A stretch of DNA of 61,345 nucleotides from Verrucomicrobiota bacterium (GTDB lineage: Bacteria; Verrucomicrobiota; Verrucomicrobiia; Chthoniobacterales; UBA10450): contig QHRO01000247.1 of assembly GCA_003220155.1 (NCBI GenBank), positions 1 to 61,345 of the forward strand, read 5' to 3'. Positions 15,667 through 24,601 of this stretch are shown piece after piece. The notes under the pieces were generated by a model, which saw nothing but the letters and a program-made list of their open reading frames with translations, made no database searches and was not told the origin of the DNA. The translations under genes and the position numbers were made by a program. Positions within the stretch are counted from its first letter, which is position 1, and each line of letters starts with the position of its first letter.

Positions 15667-16452
15667 TTAAAACTCCGACTCGAGCAGCGCCGGCGTGCGC
15701 TCGGAGCCACGAGCAAATTGCAAGGAGAGGAGAGCGAGGATGTGGGTAACGGCGGATTCCAACTCCGAAATCAAACGTTGTGAGCGCCCGCGGAAATAGG
15801 CGTAAAAAATCATCGCCGGAATACCAATGGCCAATCCGGCCGCGGTATTAAAAAGCGCTTCACTGATGCCATGCGAAAGCTGCATGTAACGCTGACTGCC
15901 AACATCTGCGCCGAGTGCACCGAAGGAGCGAATAATTCCGATCACAGTTCCAAGCAGACCGAGGAGCGGCGCAATCATTCCGATATCGGCGAGATAAGTA
16001 ACGCGGTTATTCAAATTGGAAGCGACCCGAGTTCCTTCCGTCTGGGCAATTTCACGGATTTGCTCGAAATCGGCGTTCGGATTTTTGGTGGTGAAATCGA
16101 GAACTTGTTGGACCACGCGGGCGATGGCTTCGCCGTGACGATTGGAAACGGCGAGCAGACCGAGATAATCGCGCTTCCGCAGCAGCGCATCGGCGGTGGC
16201 CATAAATCCATGGGAGACAACCGCGCCGCGTCGAATGCTCAGGAAGTAAACGATGACGAGCATGACCGAGATGATCGACAAGATCAGGAGCACCACCATC
16301 ACCGGTCCCGCCTGTGACATCGCGTGTAACATGGTGGTGGTTGTCCGCGGTAGCTCTGGCGCGAGCGGCGGAGTCGCGACCGGCGCGGGAGTTTGTGCGA
16401 GAAGTGACGAGGCGCTGGCCGGCGCGAGAAACAGCCAAAAGAATTTTTTCAT
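15667..16452 (-). CDS. exbB: MotA/TolQ/ExbB proton-channel protein with signal sequence
   Basis: A 261-residue member of the MotA/TolQ/ExbB family. An N-terminal hydrophobic segment (FFWLFLAPASASSLLAQ) resembles a cleavable signal peptide, followed by a Pro-rich periplasmic stretch. The three family membrane segments follow, at about 45-67 (VMVVLLILSIISVMLVIVYF), 155-175 (IGMIAPLLGLLGTVIGIIRSF, the most conserved) and 195-215 (LFNTAAGLAIGIPAMIFYAY). It is the first gene of a three-gene unit with exbD and a TPR protein. The extra signal peptide is seen in some ExbB proteins. Confidence 0.92.
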   Translation of the reverse strand: MKKFFWLFLAPASASSLLAQTPAPVATPPLAPELPRTTTTMLHAMSQAGPVMVVLLILSIISVMLVIVYFLSIRRGAVVSHGFMATADALLRKRDYLGLLAVSNRHGEAIARVVQQVLDFTTKNPNADFEQIREIAQTEGTRVASNLNNRVTYLADIGMIAPLLGLLGTVIGIIRSFGALGADVGSQRYMQLSHGISEALFNTAAGLAIGIPAMIFYAYFRGRSQRLISELESAVTHILALLSLQFARGSERTPALLESEF

Positions 16453-16484
16453 GCCCAGACAGCCGCTACGATAAACGACGGGCG

Positions 16485-18473
16485 CTAGCGCGCAACCAAA
16501 GCTCCGTCAAAACGGCGCAAGCGGAAGATATGGGCAGGGCGAGCCGCTGGATCGAGCTCGACGTAATTGCGCCGCCCGTACCAGGTATAACGGGAATCAT
16601 CGAGCAAATCGTGCACCTGGTACGGCTCGCCTTCGTTCTGACCGAATAATTCGATGGGAACATCGATCATCGAGTTTTGCCGGCGAAAGGGGTCGAGATT
16701 TACCACCACGAAAATGATGTTCTCTCGCGCGGGTGTCGTTTTGCCATAGAACAGGATCGCGCCGTTGTCCGCGTTGTAGAAACGCAGATTATCGTAGAAT
16801 TGCAGGGCCCGATTCTGGCGCCGGATCGTGTTCAAGCGCGCGACAAACTCTTTGATATTACCAGGGGCGTCCCAGTCGCGCTCCTTAAACTGATACTTCT
16901 CCGAATCGAGATATTCTTCGCGCCCGGGCAGAGCGGCGTTTTCGCAGAGCTCGAACCCGCTGTAAATCCCGTAGACGCTCGACAAAGTGGCTGCTAACAC
17001 CACGCGAATCATAAAAGCAGGCCGACCGCCATTTTGCAAAATTGGGGGCAAGATGTCGGGCGTATTCGGCCAAAGATTGCCCCGGAAATATTCGCGCATT
17101 TCCGTCTGGGTAAGTTCGGAGAAGTAATCGACTAGTTCCTGTTTGTAATTGCGCCAGGTGAAATAGGTATAGCTCTGATTAAAGCCGGCCTTGGCCAGCA
17201 CCTTCATCATCTTTGGTCGAGTAAACGCTTCCGACAAAAAAATCGTGTCGGGAAACTCGTCGCGCACCCCGGAGATCAAATACTCCCAGAACGGCACCGG
17301 CTTGGTGTGCGGATTATCCACGCGAAAAATACGAACGCCGCGCTCGACCCAGAATAAAATGATGCTCTTCATTTCCGCCCATAGTTCCAGCCAGTTCTGG
17401 CAGCGGAAATTCAGCGGATAAATGTCTTCGTATTTCTTCGGCGGATTTTCGGCGAACTTGATCGTGCCATCCGGGCGCGCATAAAACCACTCCGGATGTT
17501 GCACCACGTAAGGGTGATCGGGTGAGCAGTTGATGGCAAAATCGAGCGCAATTTCCAGCCCGCGTTTTCGGACTTCCTCTTCCAACCAGGCAAAATCCCC
17601 CAGGGTCCCGAGCGCGGGATCAATGTCCTTGTGCCCGCCACCATTCGGCAATCCCAGATGTCGGTTACCGGTGGCATACGGCACGCCGGGATCATCAGCT
17701 TGAGAGATAACAGAATTGTTTCGTCCTTTGCGGTTTGTGGTACCAATGGGATGGATCGGCGGGAAATAAATGACGTTAAATCCCATTGCTTTGGCATACT
17801 CGATCCGGGGCAAACAATCGCGCAGTTTGGAACCGCGCTCGCCGCTGCCCTCCGCGGAACGCGGAAAGAATTCGTACCAAGCCGCAGTCCGCGCTTCCAG
17901 ACGGTCAACAACCGCGCGCGGCGGCGGAGCCCATTGCGTGGCGCCGGTGCGATCGGGATAGGTCGCCATTAAAACTTCGAGCTCGCCAGAATGCACCAGC
18001 TGGTCGACCTCTGCCGGCATCTTTGTTCGCACTGCCTCTGCGATTTCGCGGAGCCGTTTTGCGTCGTGCGGGTCGTGCGCGCGCCTCGCTGCTTCCTCGA
18101 TCAGTGCCGCGCCTTCGAGGGCTTCACTACGCAAGGGAGTGACGCCAGCTTTGAATTTGGTTGAAAATTCGTGCTGCCAGCTGATAAAGGCGTCAATCCA
18201 AGCCTCCACGGTATATTCGTAAATCGCATTTTCATAAAGAGTGCAGGCTCCACGCCAGCGATCGTTATCGATTAATTTCATCGACGTCTCGTGCCAGCCG
18301 GTCTCGTCCACCATTCGCCATTTCAGCGCGGCCGCGACAACATCGTGTCCCTCCTTGAAAATATCGGCTTCAACCACCAGATCTTCACCGGTCACTCGCT
18401 TGATCGGATAGCGACCGCCATCGATCAACGGCTGCAGATTTTCAATGACCGCACTCGGAAATGCCCGAAGCAT
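16485..18473 (-). CDS. glgE: Alpha-1,4-glucan:maltose-1-phosphate maltosyltransferase (GlgE)
   Basis: A GH13_3 enzyme that transfers maltose from maltose-1-phosphate to glycogen. Its 662 residues match the GlgE length. An N-terminal beta domain (VVAAALKWRMVDETGWHE) precedes the GH13 barrel: YFPPIHPIGTTNRKGRNN, the nucleophile Asp in GVRIFRVDNPHTKP, and the general acid Glu in TIFLSEAFTRPKMM. The lack of TreS or GlgB nearby means the source of maltose-1-phosphate is not shown here. It is probably monocistronic, with a palindromic repeat and a regulator gene upstream on the same strand. Confidence 0.95.
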   Translation of the reverse strand: MLRAFPSAVIENLQPLIDGGRYPIKRVTGEDLVVEADIFKEGHDVVAAALKWRMVDETGWHETSMKLIDNDRWRGACTLYENAIYEYTVEAWIDAFISWQHEFSTKFKAGVTPLRSEALEGAALIEEAARRAHDPHDAKRLREIAEAVRTKMPAEVDQLVHSGELEVLMATYPDRTGATQWAPPPRAVVDRLEARTAAWYEFFPRSAEGSGERGSKLRDCLPRIEYAKAMGFNVIYFPPIHPIGTTNRKGRNNSVISQADDPGVPYATGNRHLGLPNGGGHKDIDPALGTLGDFAWLEEEVRKRGLEIALDFAINCSPDHPYVVQHPEWFYARPDGTIKFAENPPKKYEDIYPLNFRCQNWLELWAEMKSIILFWVERGVRIFRVDNPHTKPVPFWEYLISGVRDEFPDTIFLSEAFTRPKMMKVLAKAGFNQSYTYFTWRNYKQELVDYFSELTQTEMREYFRGNLWPNTPDILPPILQNGGRPAFMIRVVLAATLSSVYGIYSGFELCENAALPGREEYLDSEKYQFKERDWDAPGNIKEFVARLNTIRRQNRALQFYDNLRFYNADNGAILFYGKTTPARENIIFVVVNLDPFRRQNSMIDVPIELFGQNEGEPYQVHDLLDDSRYTWYGRRNYVELDPAARPAHIFRLRRFDGALVAR

Positions 18474-18526
18474 GGGCGTTCCATCAAACGAATTTCAGTG
18501 AAAGGCAAGTCGCCCGACGCGCCTTC

Positions 18527-18591
18527 TTGTAGGGCGGCGATCTCCGCCGCCGTTTCTTTTCGCTGGCGGCCAAAATGGCCGCCCTACAATT
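18527..18591. repeat. Palindromic repeat, family B variant
   Basis: The ends TTGTAGGGCGGC and GGCCGCCCTACAA are complementary, with GATCTCCGCCGCC and CTGGCGGCCAAAATGGCC inside. It lies in the 147-base gap between the SufR-like regulator and glgE. Nothing else was seen in the gap. Confidence 0.75.
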
Positions 18592-18620
18592 CTTGCTCGG
18601 AGCGTAATACCGAGGATGCC

Positions 18621-19256
18621 CTACGCGGCGAAATAAAACGCGCACTCGTAGAGTCCGGAATTACGCGTTTCCTGTCGCCGCACTCGTGTCCCGAGAAGCT
18701 GCTCGAACATTTCCTGCTCGAGTCGGCCAATAATGGGATATTTGTCGAGCACGTTCTGGAGCGGCGTGTGGCATTCCAGAATCTGCGGGCCGCCATCGTC
18801 AGTCACGAATTGTGACATGTATCCTTCGGTATCCCGAATTTTCGCCAGTGATTTAGCCCGGTCCGCCACCGTCTCGCCTTTGACCTTCTCTTTCAGGTTC
18901 GCGCATTTTCGTTCAAACAAGTTGTAGAGCAATTTTTCCGGTGCGTTCGGTCCGTAAATGCTTTGGACCGAATCCAGCAACTCCAAGGTAAATCGATTGC
19001 TGTCCGCCTGAAAAAGATCATGCGCGCGCCGGGTTAATCGATAAACCATTTCCGGGCGACCCATTTTTTGCGGACGGCGCCAGGTATCGAGATAACCGTC
19101 GCGTTGCAGGGTGAGACAGTGCTGTTTAATGCCCATGTAACTCATCCGCATGCGATCGACCAATTCGTTGACCGATAACCCGCGGCTGCGTTTGAGCGCG
19201 TTGACAATTTCGAGCCGTTGCGTCCGGCCAATCTCTGCCAGCAGTCTTTGATTCAT
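18621..19256 (-). CDS. DeoR/ArsR-type winged-helix regulator, SufR-like
   Basis: A 211-residue transcription regulator. An N-terminal HTH (LSVNELVDRMRMSYMGIKQH, residues about 27-46) and wing (RPQKMGRPEMVYRLT) are followed by a C-terminal domain resembling the SufR family. The cysteines in ILECHTPLQ and LYECAFYF sit where SufR-type proteins bind an Fe-S cluster, but fewer cysteines are visible than in cyanobacterial SufR. Targets are unknown; no suf operon lies in the window. It is convergent with nothing: glgE follows on the same strand and the UgpC gene is 83 bases upstream on the same strand. Confidence 0.78.
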   Translation of the reverse strand: MNQRLLAEIGRTQRLEIVNALKRSRGLSVNELVDRMRMSYMGIKQHCLTLQRDGYLDTWRRPQKMGRPEMVYRLTRRAHDLFQADSNRFTLELLDSVQSIYGPNAPEKLLYNLFERKCANLKEKVKGETVADRAKSLAKIRDTEGYMSQFVTDDGGPQILECHTPLQNVLDKYPIIGRLEQEMFEQLLGTRVRRQETRNSGLYECAFYFAA

Positions 19257-19339
19257 GGCCCCAGGGCGGTTAATACTTTAATGATAAAGAGCTCGTCTAT
19301 GCAACTAAATTCGCGTAAAAACACGCCACTGTAAATCAC

Positions 19340-20461
19340 TTAGACAATGCGACTTGTGGTCGAAGGATCGAATAAGTGCGCCTTAGTTACGTTGAGCGCG
19401 AACTGCAAACGATGACCGGACTCGCGATGATCGAGCGCACGCTGGCTTCGGCAAACGACCGTGTGCGCTCCGGTCTGCAAGTACAGATTCGTTTCCGCTC
19501 CCATCGGTTCGACAATGTCCACAATCGCCGGAAAACTCGCGGCGGCATTCCCCGTTTTCGAAAGCTCTGCCAGTTCGATGTCCTCCGGCCGAATTCCCAA
19601 CAGCATTGCTTTGCCGAAAAATTCACGCGCCCGCGGTCGATCGGCGAATCGCACTTCGATTGTTCCGCCCTTCGTTTCCTTAAAAACGATGGCGTCGCGC
19701 TCCTGTTTTAATTCGCCATTGATGAAATTCATCGGCGGGCTACCAAGAAAACCGGCGACAAAAAGATTGTCCGGCTCATTGTAAAGTTTCAGCGGCGTAT
19801 CGATCTGTTGGACCTTGCCGTTGTTCATCACCACAATCCGGTCGCCCATCGTCATCGCTTCGATCTGATCGTGGGTGACGTAGACCATCGTTGCCTGCAA
19901 ACGCTGATGCAGTTTGGTGATTTCGGTACGCATTTGGACCCGCATTTTCGCGTCCAGATTCGATAACGGCTCATCGAACAAAAAAACTTTCGGCTGCCGC
20001 ACAATGGCGCGTCCCACCGCGACGCGCTGTCGCTGTCCGCCGGAGAGCGCTTTCGGCTTACGATCGAGCAATTCTTCAATTCCAAGAATGCTAGCGGCAT
20101 CACTCACGCGCTTCTTGATTTCAGCCTTGCCATACTTCCGCAGCTTCAAGCCAAAAGCCATGTTATCGAAGACGCTCATGTGCGGATAGAGCGCGTAATT
20201 CTGGAATACCATCGCGATATCGCGGTCCTTCGGCGCGACGTCGTTGACCCGGCGCTCGCCGATGTAAATGTCGCCGCGCGAAATTTCTTCCAAGCCGGCG
20301 ATCATGCGAAGAGTCGTCGATTTGCCGCAACCGGACGGACCAACCAGCACAACGAACTCGCGATCGGCAATTTCGAGATTCACATCGTCGACTGCAGTTA
20401 CGCTGCTCCCCTTTTCTGCGGGATAAATCTTGTAAACGTGATTAACGGTGACCTTGGCCAT
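19340..20461 (-). CDS. ugpC: UgpC/MalK-type ABC transporter ATP-binding protein
   Basis: A 373-residue ATPase of the carbohydrate-uptake (CUT1) class. Walker A is GPSGCGKST near residue 40, the signature LSGGQRQRVAVGRA near 137, and Walker B VFLFDEPLSNLDAKMR near 157. The C-terminal OB (TOBE) regulatory domain carries LLGIRPEDIEL. Permease and binding-protein genes are not adjacent, so it may serve several sugar transporters, as MsmX/MsiK do (inference). Confidence 0.92.
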   Translation of the reverse strand: MAKVTVNHVYKIYPAEKGSSVTAVDDVNLEIADREFVVLVGPSGCGKSTTLRMIAGLEEISRGDIYIGERRVNDVAPKDRDIAMVFQNYALYPHMSVFDNMAFGLKLRKYGKAEIKKRVSDAASILGIEELLDRKPKALSGGQRQRVAVGRAIVRQPKVFLFDEPLSNLDAKMRVQMRTEITKLHQRLQATMVYVTHDQIEAMTMGDRIVVMNNGKVQQIDTPLKLYNEPDNLFVAGFLGSPPMNFINGELKQERDAIVFKETKGGTIEVRFADRPRAREFFGKAMLLGIRPEDIELAELSKTGNAAASFPAIVDIVEPMGAETNLYLQTGAHTVVCRSQRALDHRESGHRLQFALNVTKAHLFDPSTTSRIV

Positions 20462-20546
20462 TGCGTGCTTCGCCGGGCAGAGCGCAGTTCAGCAAGTTAG
20501 CGGGGAGGCTTTGAGGCTCAAACTTTCTCGGTGGACCAAGCTCTCC

Positions 20547-21455
20547 CTAGCACCCGCCTGAAGGCCCGTGCCAATGCGAGGATGGCTCGCTGAAGGGCAA
20601 CGCAACGACCTTGACGTTTATTGGCCTGTCGTCCACCAACGTGATTAACGACGTGCCGGTTTCGGTGTAGCCGCGTTTTATTATCGCTAAGGCGATGTGT
20701 GCATTCAACCGTTCCGAAAAAACGGCGCTGGTTACGTGACCAACCATCTTCGTCTCCGCGTGTAGCTCCTTTCCCGGAGCCAACGCCTTTTCCGAAGTCA
20801 CCCCGCACAGGCGCTGGCGGGTTTGGCCACTCATTTTCATTCGCGAGATCACTTCCTGCCCGATATAGCAGCCTTTTTCGTATGCAATCGCACGGGCGGC
20901 CAGATTCGCTTCCGGCGGAATAATCTCCCGCGTGAGCTCGCAGCCCCAGCGTGGAATTCCACTCTCGATCCGCAAAACTTCCCACTCGCTTTCATCCATC
21001 GCTCGATAATCGGCAGCGAGCGCGCGCTTCATTGCTTCCGCCCGAGCCGCTTCAACCCAAAGGTCCCAGCCATCGATTCCCAGTCGCCGCGAGCGAAACT
21101 CGAATTTTGCGTCTGATATCTTCGGCTCTGAGCCCGCCAGCACGTGGAAAAGCGCAGATTGATCTGTCACATCCTCAATCTTCACATCATCAGCAATCAC
21201 GTATCGCTCGAGTCGAGTCTGCAACAGTTCACGCAATTCCTGATCGGCATCGATCCAAATGTCGTTAGGTGTCGCGGACAGGAAGACGTGCGCATCGAAA
21301 TGTCCTTTGGCGTTGAGCACGCATGATTCCTGTGTCGCCTCCGCGCCGGCTTTGCGAACGTCGTTGGTGGTCTGTCCGTTCAGAAAACGAATGCGATCGG
21401 CTCCAGTCACGCGCAACTTCGTGCGAGCGGAAAGGTCGAAGAACGCCGGAGCCAT
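20547..21455 (-). CDS. ygfZ: YgfZ/GcvT-like folate-binding protein
   Basis: A 302-residue protein of the YgfZ family, which uses tetrahydrofolate to support Fe-S enzymes such as MiaB. The signature KGCYIGQEVISRMK with its essential Cys is present near residue 200, and the N-terminal GADRIRFLNGQTTNDV is typical. Its last residues read through a segment where another frame is also open, but this frame gives the family-typical protein. It follows the oxidoreductase gene by 9 bases on the same strand. Confidence 0.92.
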   Translation of the reverse strand: MAPAFFDLSARTKLRVTGADRIRFLNGQTTNDVRKAGAEATQESCVLNAKGHFDAHVFLSATPNDIWIDADQELRELLQTRLERYVIADDVKIEDVTDQSALFHVLAGSEPKISDAKFEFRSRRLGIDGWDLWVEAARAEAMKRALAADYRAMDESEWEVLRIESGIPRWGCELTREIIPPEANLAARAIAYEKGCYIGQEVISRMKMSGQTRQRLCGVTSEKALAPGKELHAETKMVGHVTSAVFSERLNAHIALAIIKRGYTETGTSLITLVDDRPINVKVVALPFSEPSSHWHGPSGGC

Positions 21456-21464
21456 TTTGACCGA

Positions 21465-22679
21465 TCAATAATCGGTCCGTCGCAACAAGCGACTGAAGAA
21501 TCCGCGCTTGTCCTCCTCTGGTTCGGAATCACCGTTCGAAGGAGTATCGGGTGCAGTCGTTTCCGCCGGCTCCGGCTCCGGCGCCGGCTGCGGCTGCGGT
21601 TGACGCGGTGTCTCAATGTCGACTGGCATCTGCCGTTCTTCTGCGACCAGCTGTTCTTCTGCGACCAGCTGTTCTTCGGGCGGAGGTGGCTCGGGAGGCG
21701 ATTCTCCAATCTGCGTCGCTTCCAATTTTGCCAACTGCTCCTCGACGAACTCAGGCGATTCGTGCGGCACCGTAACCGGGCGGGGCGAGAACAAATCGGG
21801 CTGTCGCTCGGCCCAATCCGGCGCTTGCACAAATGGTAGAAAACGCCGGGCGATCGAGGAAAAATCATCGTCGCCACGGCCCTGGCGCGCTTCATCGAGC
21901 AAGCGATCACGCGTCGCACCCGCTACGGTCAGATCAAGGTCGAAGTGGCGGCCCATCCGATTCGCAATCTGCATGTCTTTGAGCATGTGTTTGACTGAAA
22001 AATGCGGATCGAAATCCGCCGAAATAATCCGCGGCACTTTCAAATCGAGCGTGGCTGAATTGCTGGCGTTTTGCTTGAGGGCATCGGCAAATTTTTCCAA
22101 TGGAATGCCCGAATAATGCACGATGGCCATTGCTTCCGCGGCCCCTTGCACGCTCGCTGCCGTCACCATGTTAGTTGCGATTTTGATGATGCTGGCGTCG
22201 CCGATTGCACCGATGCCCACGATCGCTTTGCTGCTTGCTTGCAATAGTGGTCGCACTTCATTAACAGCGGCTTCATCGCCACTAACGTAATAGACAAGCT
22301 GTCCTTTTTCGGCGGCTAGTTTGCTGCCGGTAAATGGCGCTTCCACCAAACGGGCGCCACGCCGTTCCACTAACGCCGCCGCTTCGCGCATGGTGTCGGG
22401 CGAGACCGTGGGATGCGCAATCACGATATGACGCGGCGTGAGCGACATCGAAATGGTCTGGATCATTCGCATCAGCGCATCGTCGTCGGAGACGAAGATC
22501 TGGAGGTAATTGCACGTCTGCGCCAGCTCGGCCGGAGAACCGACAAAGTTGGGCACTGGTCGCGGCGTGCGGTTCCAGACGAAGACCGACAGCCCCTGAT
22601 GGCGCAAATGATCGGCAATGCGACGGCCAATAATGCCGAGGCCAATAATCCCAACGCTCTTTCGAATACTACGCGTCAT
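21465..22679 (-). CDS. 3-hydroxyisobutyrate-dehydrogenase-family oxidoreductase with Pro/Glu-rich tail
   Basis: A 404-residue protein. Residues 1-300 are a beta-hydroxyacid dehydrogenase: Rossmann GIIGLGIIGRRIADHL, then VEAPFTGSKLAAEKGQL, and the catalytic-Lys region DASIIKIATNMV. From about 315 a low-complexity tail follows (PEPPPPEEQLVAEEQLVAEE, PQPQPAPEPEPAE) that ends in the basic/aromatic FFSRLLRRTDY. An exact 18-base tandem repeat underlies the doubled EEQLVA. Substrate unknown; tartronate-semialdehyde or glyoxylate reductases are close relatives. The tail is unusual for this enzyme family and may anchor the protein. Confidence 0.85.
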   Translation of the reverse strand: MTRSIRKSVGIIGLGIIGRRIADHLRHQGLSVFVWNRTPRPVPNFVGSPAELAQTCNYLQIFVSDDDALMRMIQTISMSLTPRHIVIAHPTVSPDTMREAAALVERRGARLVEAPFTGSKLAAEKGQLVYYVSGDEAAVNEVRPLLQASSKAIVGIGAIGDASIIKIATNMVTAASVQGAAEAMAIVHYSGIPLEKFADALKQNASNSATLDLKVPRIISADFDPHFSVKHMLKDMQIANRMGRHFDLDLTVAGATRDRLLDEARQGRGDDDFSSIARRFLPFVQAPDWAERQPDLFSPRPVTVPHESPEFVEEQLAKLEATQIGESPPEPPPPEEQLVAEEQLVAEERQMPVDIETPRQPQPQPAPEPEPAETTAPDTPSNGDSEPEEDKRGFFSRLLRRTDY

Positions 22680-22727
22680 GTCCGTCCCTCTGGAAACTGC
22701 GATTAAACCTACCGCCGTGCAATCTAT

Positions 22728-23687
22728 TCATTTCACCACAAACCGGGTGCACCGCGCCAGGTCTGACTCCAGGGCGGCAACGGCGGTTCGCCGTTTCTCT
22801 GCCGCGATGAGGGCGGTGATTTCAGGCGTGACCTCTGCAAGCGTCAGTGGTCGTGTGGGATGCACATCGGTGACTTGGAGCGCGTGGAAGCCCAAATGCG
22901 ATTGCAGGAATCGCGGAGGAGCGTTGGGCGTCAGTTGTTCTGCGGCCTCGAAAAATTCTGCCGGCATACGATTGGCCGCGAAAAAACCGAGATCGCCCCC
23001 GCGCGTTTTGCTCGCTTCATCTTCGGAGACTAAGGCAGCGAGTTCGGTAAAATCCTCGCCCCGGCCCAAACGTACGGCGATATCCAGGATGGCCTGTTGT
23101 TTCGCTTGCGTCACCTCGGGAGCTGAGCCTTCGGGCGCAGCCAGAAAAATGTGTCGCGCGCGAATTCGCGTTGGTTGCTTGAATTCGGCTTGATGTTGCT
23201 CGAAATATTTCTGCACTTCCGCATCTGACACGGCAATTTGCGAAGCAATTTGATTCTCAATCCATTCCTCGCCGCGGATTGTGTCGGCTAAGGTTCGCCT
23301 GAGAGTTCGTTGTGAGACGCCGCTGTGGTGCTGGGCCGCGCGAAACTGGTGATCATCGGCAAATTGATTCCGCAAAGCGGCCAAGACCCGGTCGGAGCCA
23401 TTGGTTTTAACCGCATTCGTTGGTAACGCTTCGCTTGCAATCAACTCGTCGCGGAGCGCAACGCTCTCAGCTTCTCCGAAATCCTCTCTTGCTGCGCAAA
23501 ATTGTTTCTCGCGGAGACGTGCTCGAACATCCGCCTCGAAGACTCCACTTTGCCGCACCAGCGCAATCAATTTGCCCCGTTGAAAAATGTAGCCAGCCAC
23601 CTGATGAACGACAGGAAATCTGACAAGCCCGTCACCGGTTAGCGCGCCAGCCCCGATCGTGATCAACGCGAGAAGCGCATTTTTCAT
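22728..23687 (-). CDS. Parvulin-type peptidyl-prolyl isomerase (PpiC/SurA-like)
   Basis: A 319-residue exported foldase. An N-terminal hydrophobic segment (ALLALITIGAGALTG) is followed by a chaperone-like helical region and a parvulin domain from about 175 (IRARHIFLAAPEG, SEDEASKTRGGDLGFF, LQSHLGFHALQV). It probably assists outer-membrane protein folding. Its ATG overlaps the stop of the upstream peptidase gene (ATGA), so the two are coupled. The parvulin domain appears complete. Confidence 0.88.
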   Translation of the reverse strand: MKNALLALITIGAGALTGDGLVRFPVVHQVAGYIFQRGKLIALVRQSGVFEADVRARLREKQFCAAREDFGEAESVALRDELIASEALPTNAVKTNGSDRVLAALRNQFADDHQFRAAQHHSGVSQRTLRRTLADTIRGEEWIENQIASQIAVSDAEVQKYFEQHQAEFKQPTRIRARHIFLAAPEGSAPEVTQAKQQAILDIAVRLGRGEDFTELAALVSEDEASKTRGGDLGFFAANRMPAEFFEAAEQLTPNAPPRFLQSHLGFHALQVTDVHPTRPLTLAEVTPEITALIAAEKRRTAVAALESDLARCTRFVVK

Positions 23688-24592
23688 TTCAGTTCAACTT
23701 GCACCAGATCGTAGAGCGCGACACGCCCGACGATTTCCAGACTTTCCGCGCTGATTTTGTCGAGTGTGTCCTCGGCAGTGTGCCACGGTGGAAAATCGAA
23801 ATCGATCAGATCGATCACCGGAATCCCGATCTCGTTAAGCGGCGTGTGATCGTCGGTCATTCCACCACCAAGATAGGTGAAATGAGCACGTTGGCCGAGC
23901 GCGTCGGCGGCAGCAAAAATATTGCGAGTTAGGGCGGGCGGCGAATCGGGCGGCAGCGTTACGCCGAGCGATTTGTCCCCGATCATATCGAAGAGGATTC
24001 CGCGGCGAACGGATTTCGCATTTCCCGAATCGCGCAGCTCTTCCGCAAAATGGCGGCTACCGTAGAGCCCATCGGTTGCGGTAAAGTTTTCAAATGCTTC
24101 TTCGCCATCGAAAAACAAAAGCTCGATCTTTGCGGCAAGGGACGGGCTCATTGCCAGGACCCGGGCCATTTCAATGAGCAACCCGGTGCTCGATCCGCCG
24201 TCATTTGCGCCAACAAATCGAATGGTTTCGAAGGTTTTGGTATCGTAGTGAGAGCAAAGGAGGAACTGTGCTGCGTCCTTTTTTTTTCTGGTCCCAAAGC
24301 GTGCAATCAGATTTACAAATGTCATTTTCCCGCGCGGAGTCTGGTCGGAAAATTCAGAGCGCGTTACAGTCCAACCGGCAGACTTCAACTGCTCGATGAT
24401 ATAAAGTCGCGATTTCTCCAAGGCTTCCGAGCCGGCGGGTCGCGGGCCGAGATCAACCAAATGCTGGACGTGGGCAAACGCTTTCTCGCCGGAAAAATTT
24501 TCCCAGAGTGGCGGCATTCGAGAACCGCAACTTTGGATTGAGAGGGTTGCGAACGTGGCGAGAAACAGCGTCCGCGAGAGGGTACAGCGCAT
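23684..24592 (-). CDS. M28-family peptidase / glutaminyl-peptide cyclotransferase-like lipoprotein
   Basis: A 302-residue zinc enzyme. The N-terminus has a lipoprotein-like signal ending SIQSCGS. LLCSHYDTK, ANDGGSSTGLLIEMARVL, FFDGEEAF and GILFDMIGD carry the zinc-binding and catalytic residues in M28/QPCT order, and PVIDLIDFDFPPWHTAED is the last-ligand motif typical of glutaminyl cyclases. It either trims or cyclises N-terminal residues of exported proteins. It is coupled to the parvulin gene downstream and lies 9 bases after parB. Confidence 0.87.
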   Translation of the reverse strand: MRCTLSRTLFLATFATLSIQSCGSRMPPLWENFSGEKAFAHVQHLVDLGPRPAGSEALEKSRLYIIEQLKSAGWTVTRSEFSDQTPRGKMTFVNLIARFGTRKKKDAAQFLLCSHYDTKTFETIRFVGANDGGSSTGLLIEMARVLAMSPSLAAKIELLFFDGEEAFENFTATDGLYGSRHFAEELRDSGNAKSVRRGILFDMIGDKSLGVTLPPDSPPALTRNIFAAADALGQRAHFTYLGGGMTDDHTPLNEIGIPVIDLIDFDFPPWHTAEDTLDKISAESLEIVGRVALYDLVQVELK

Positions 24593-24601
24593 GGCGCCGA
24601 C

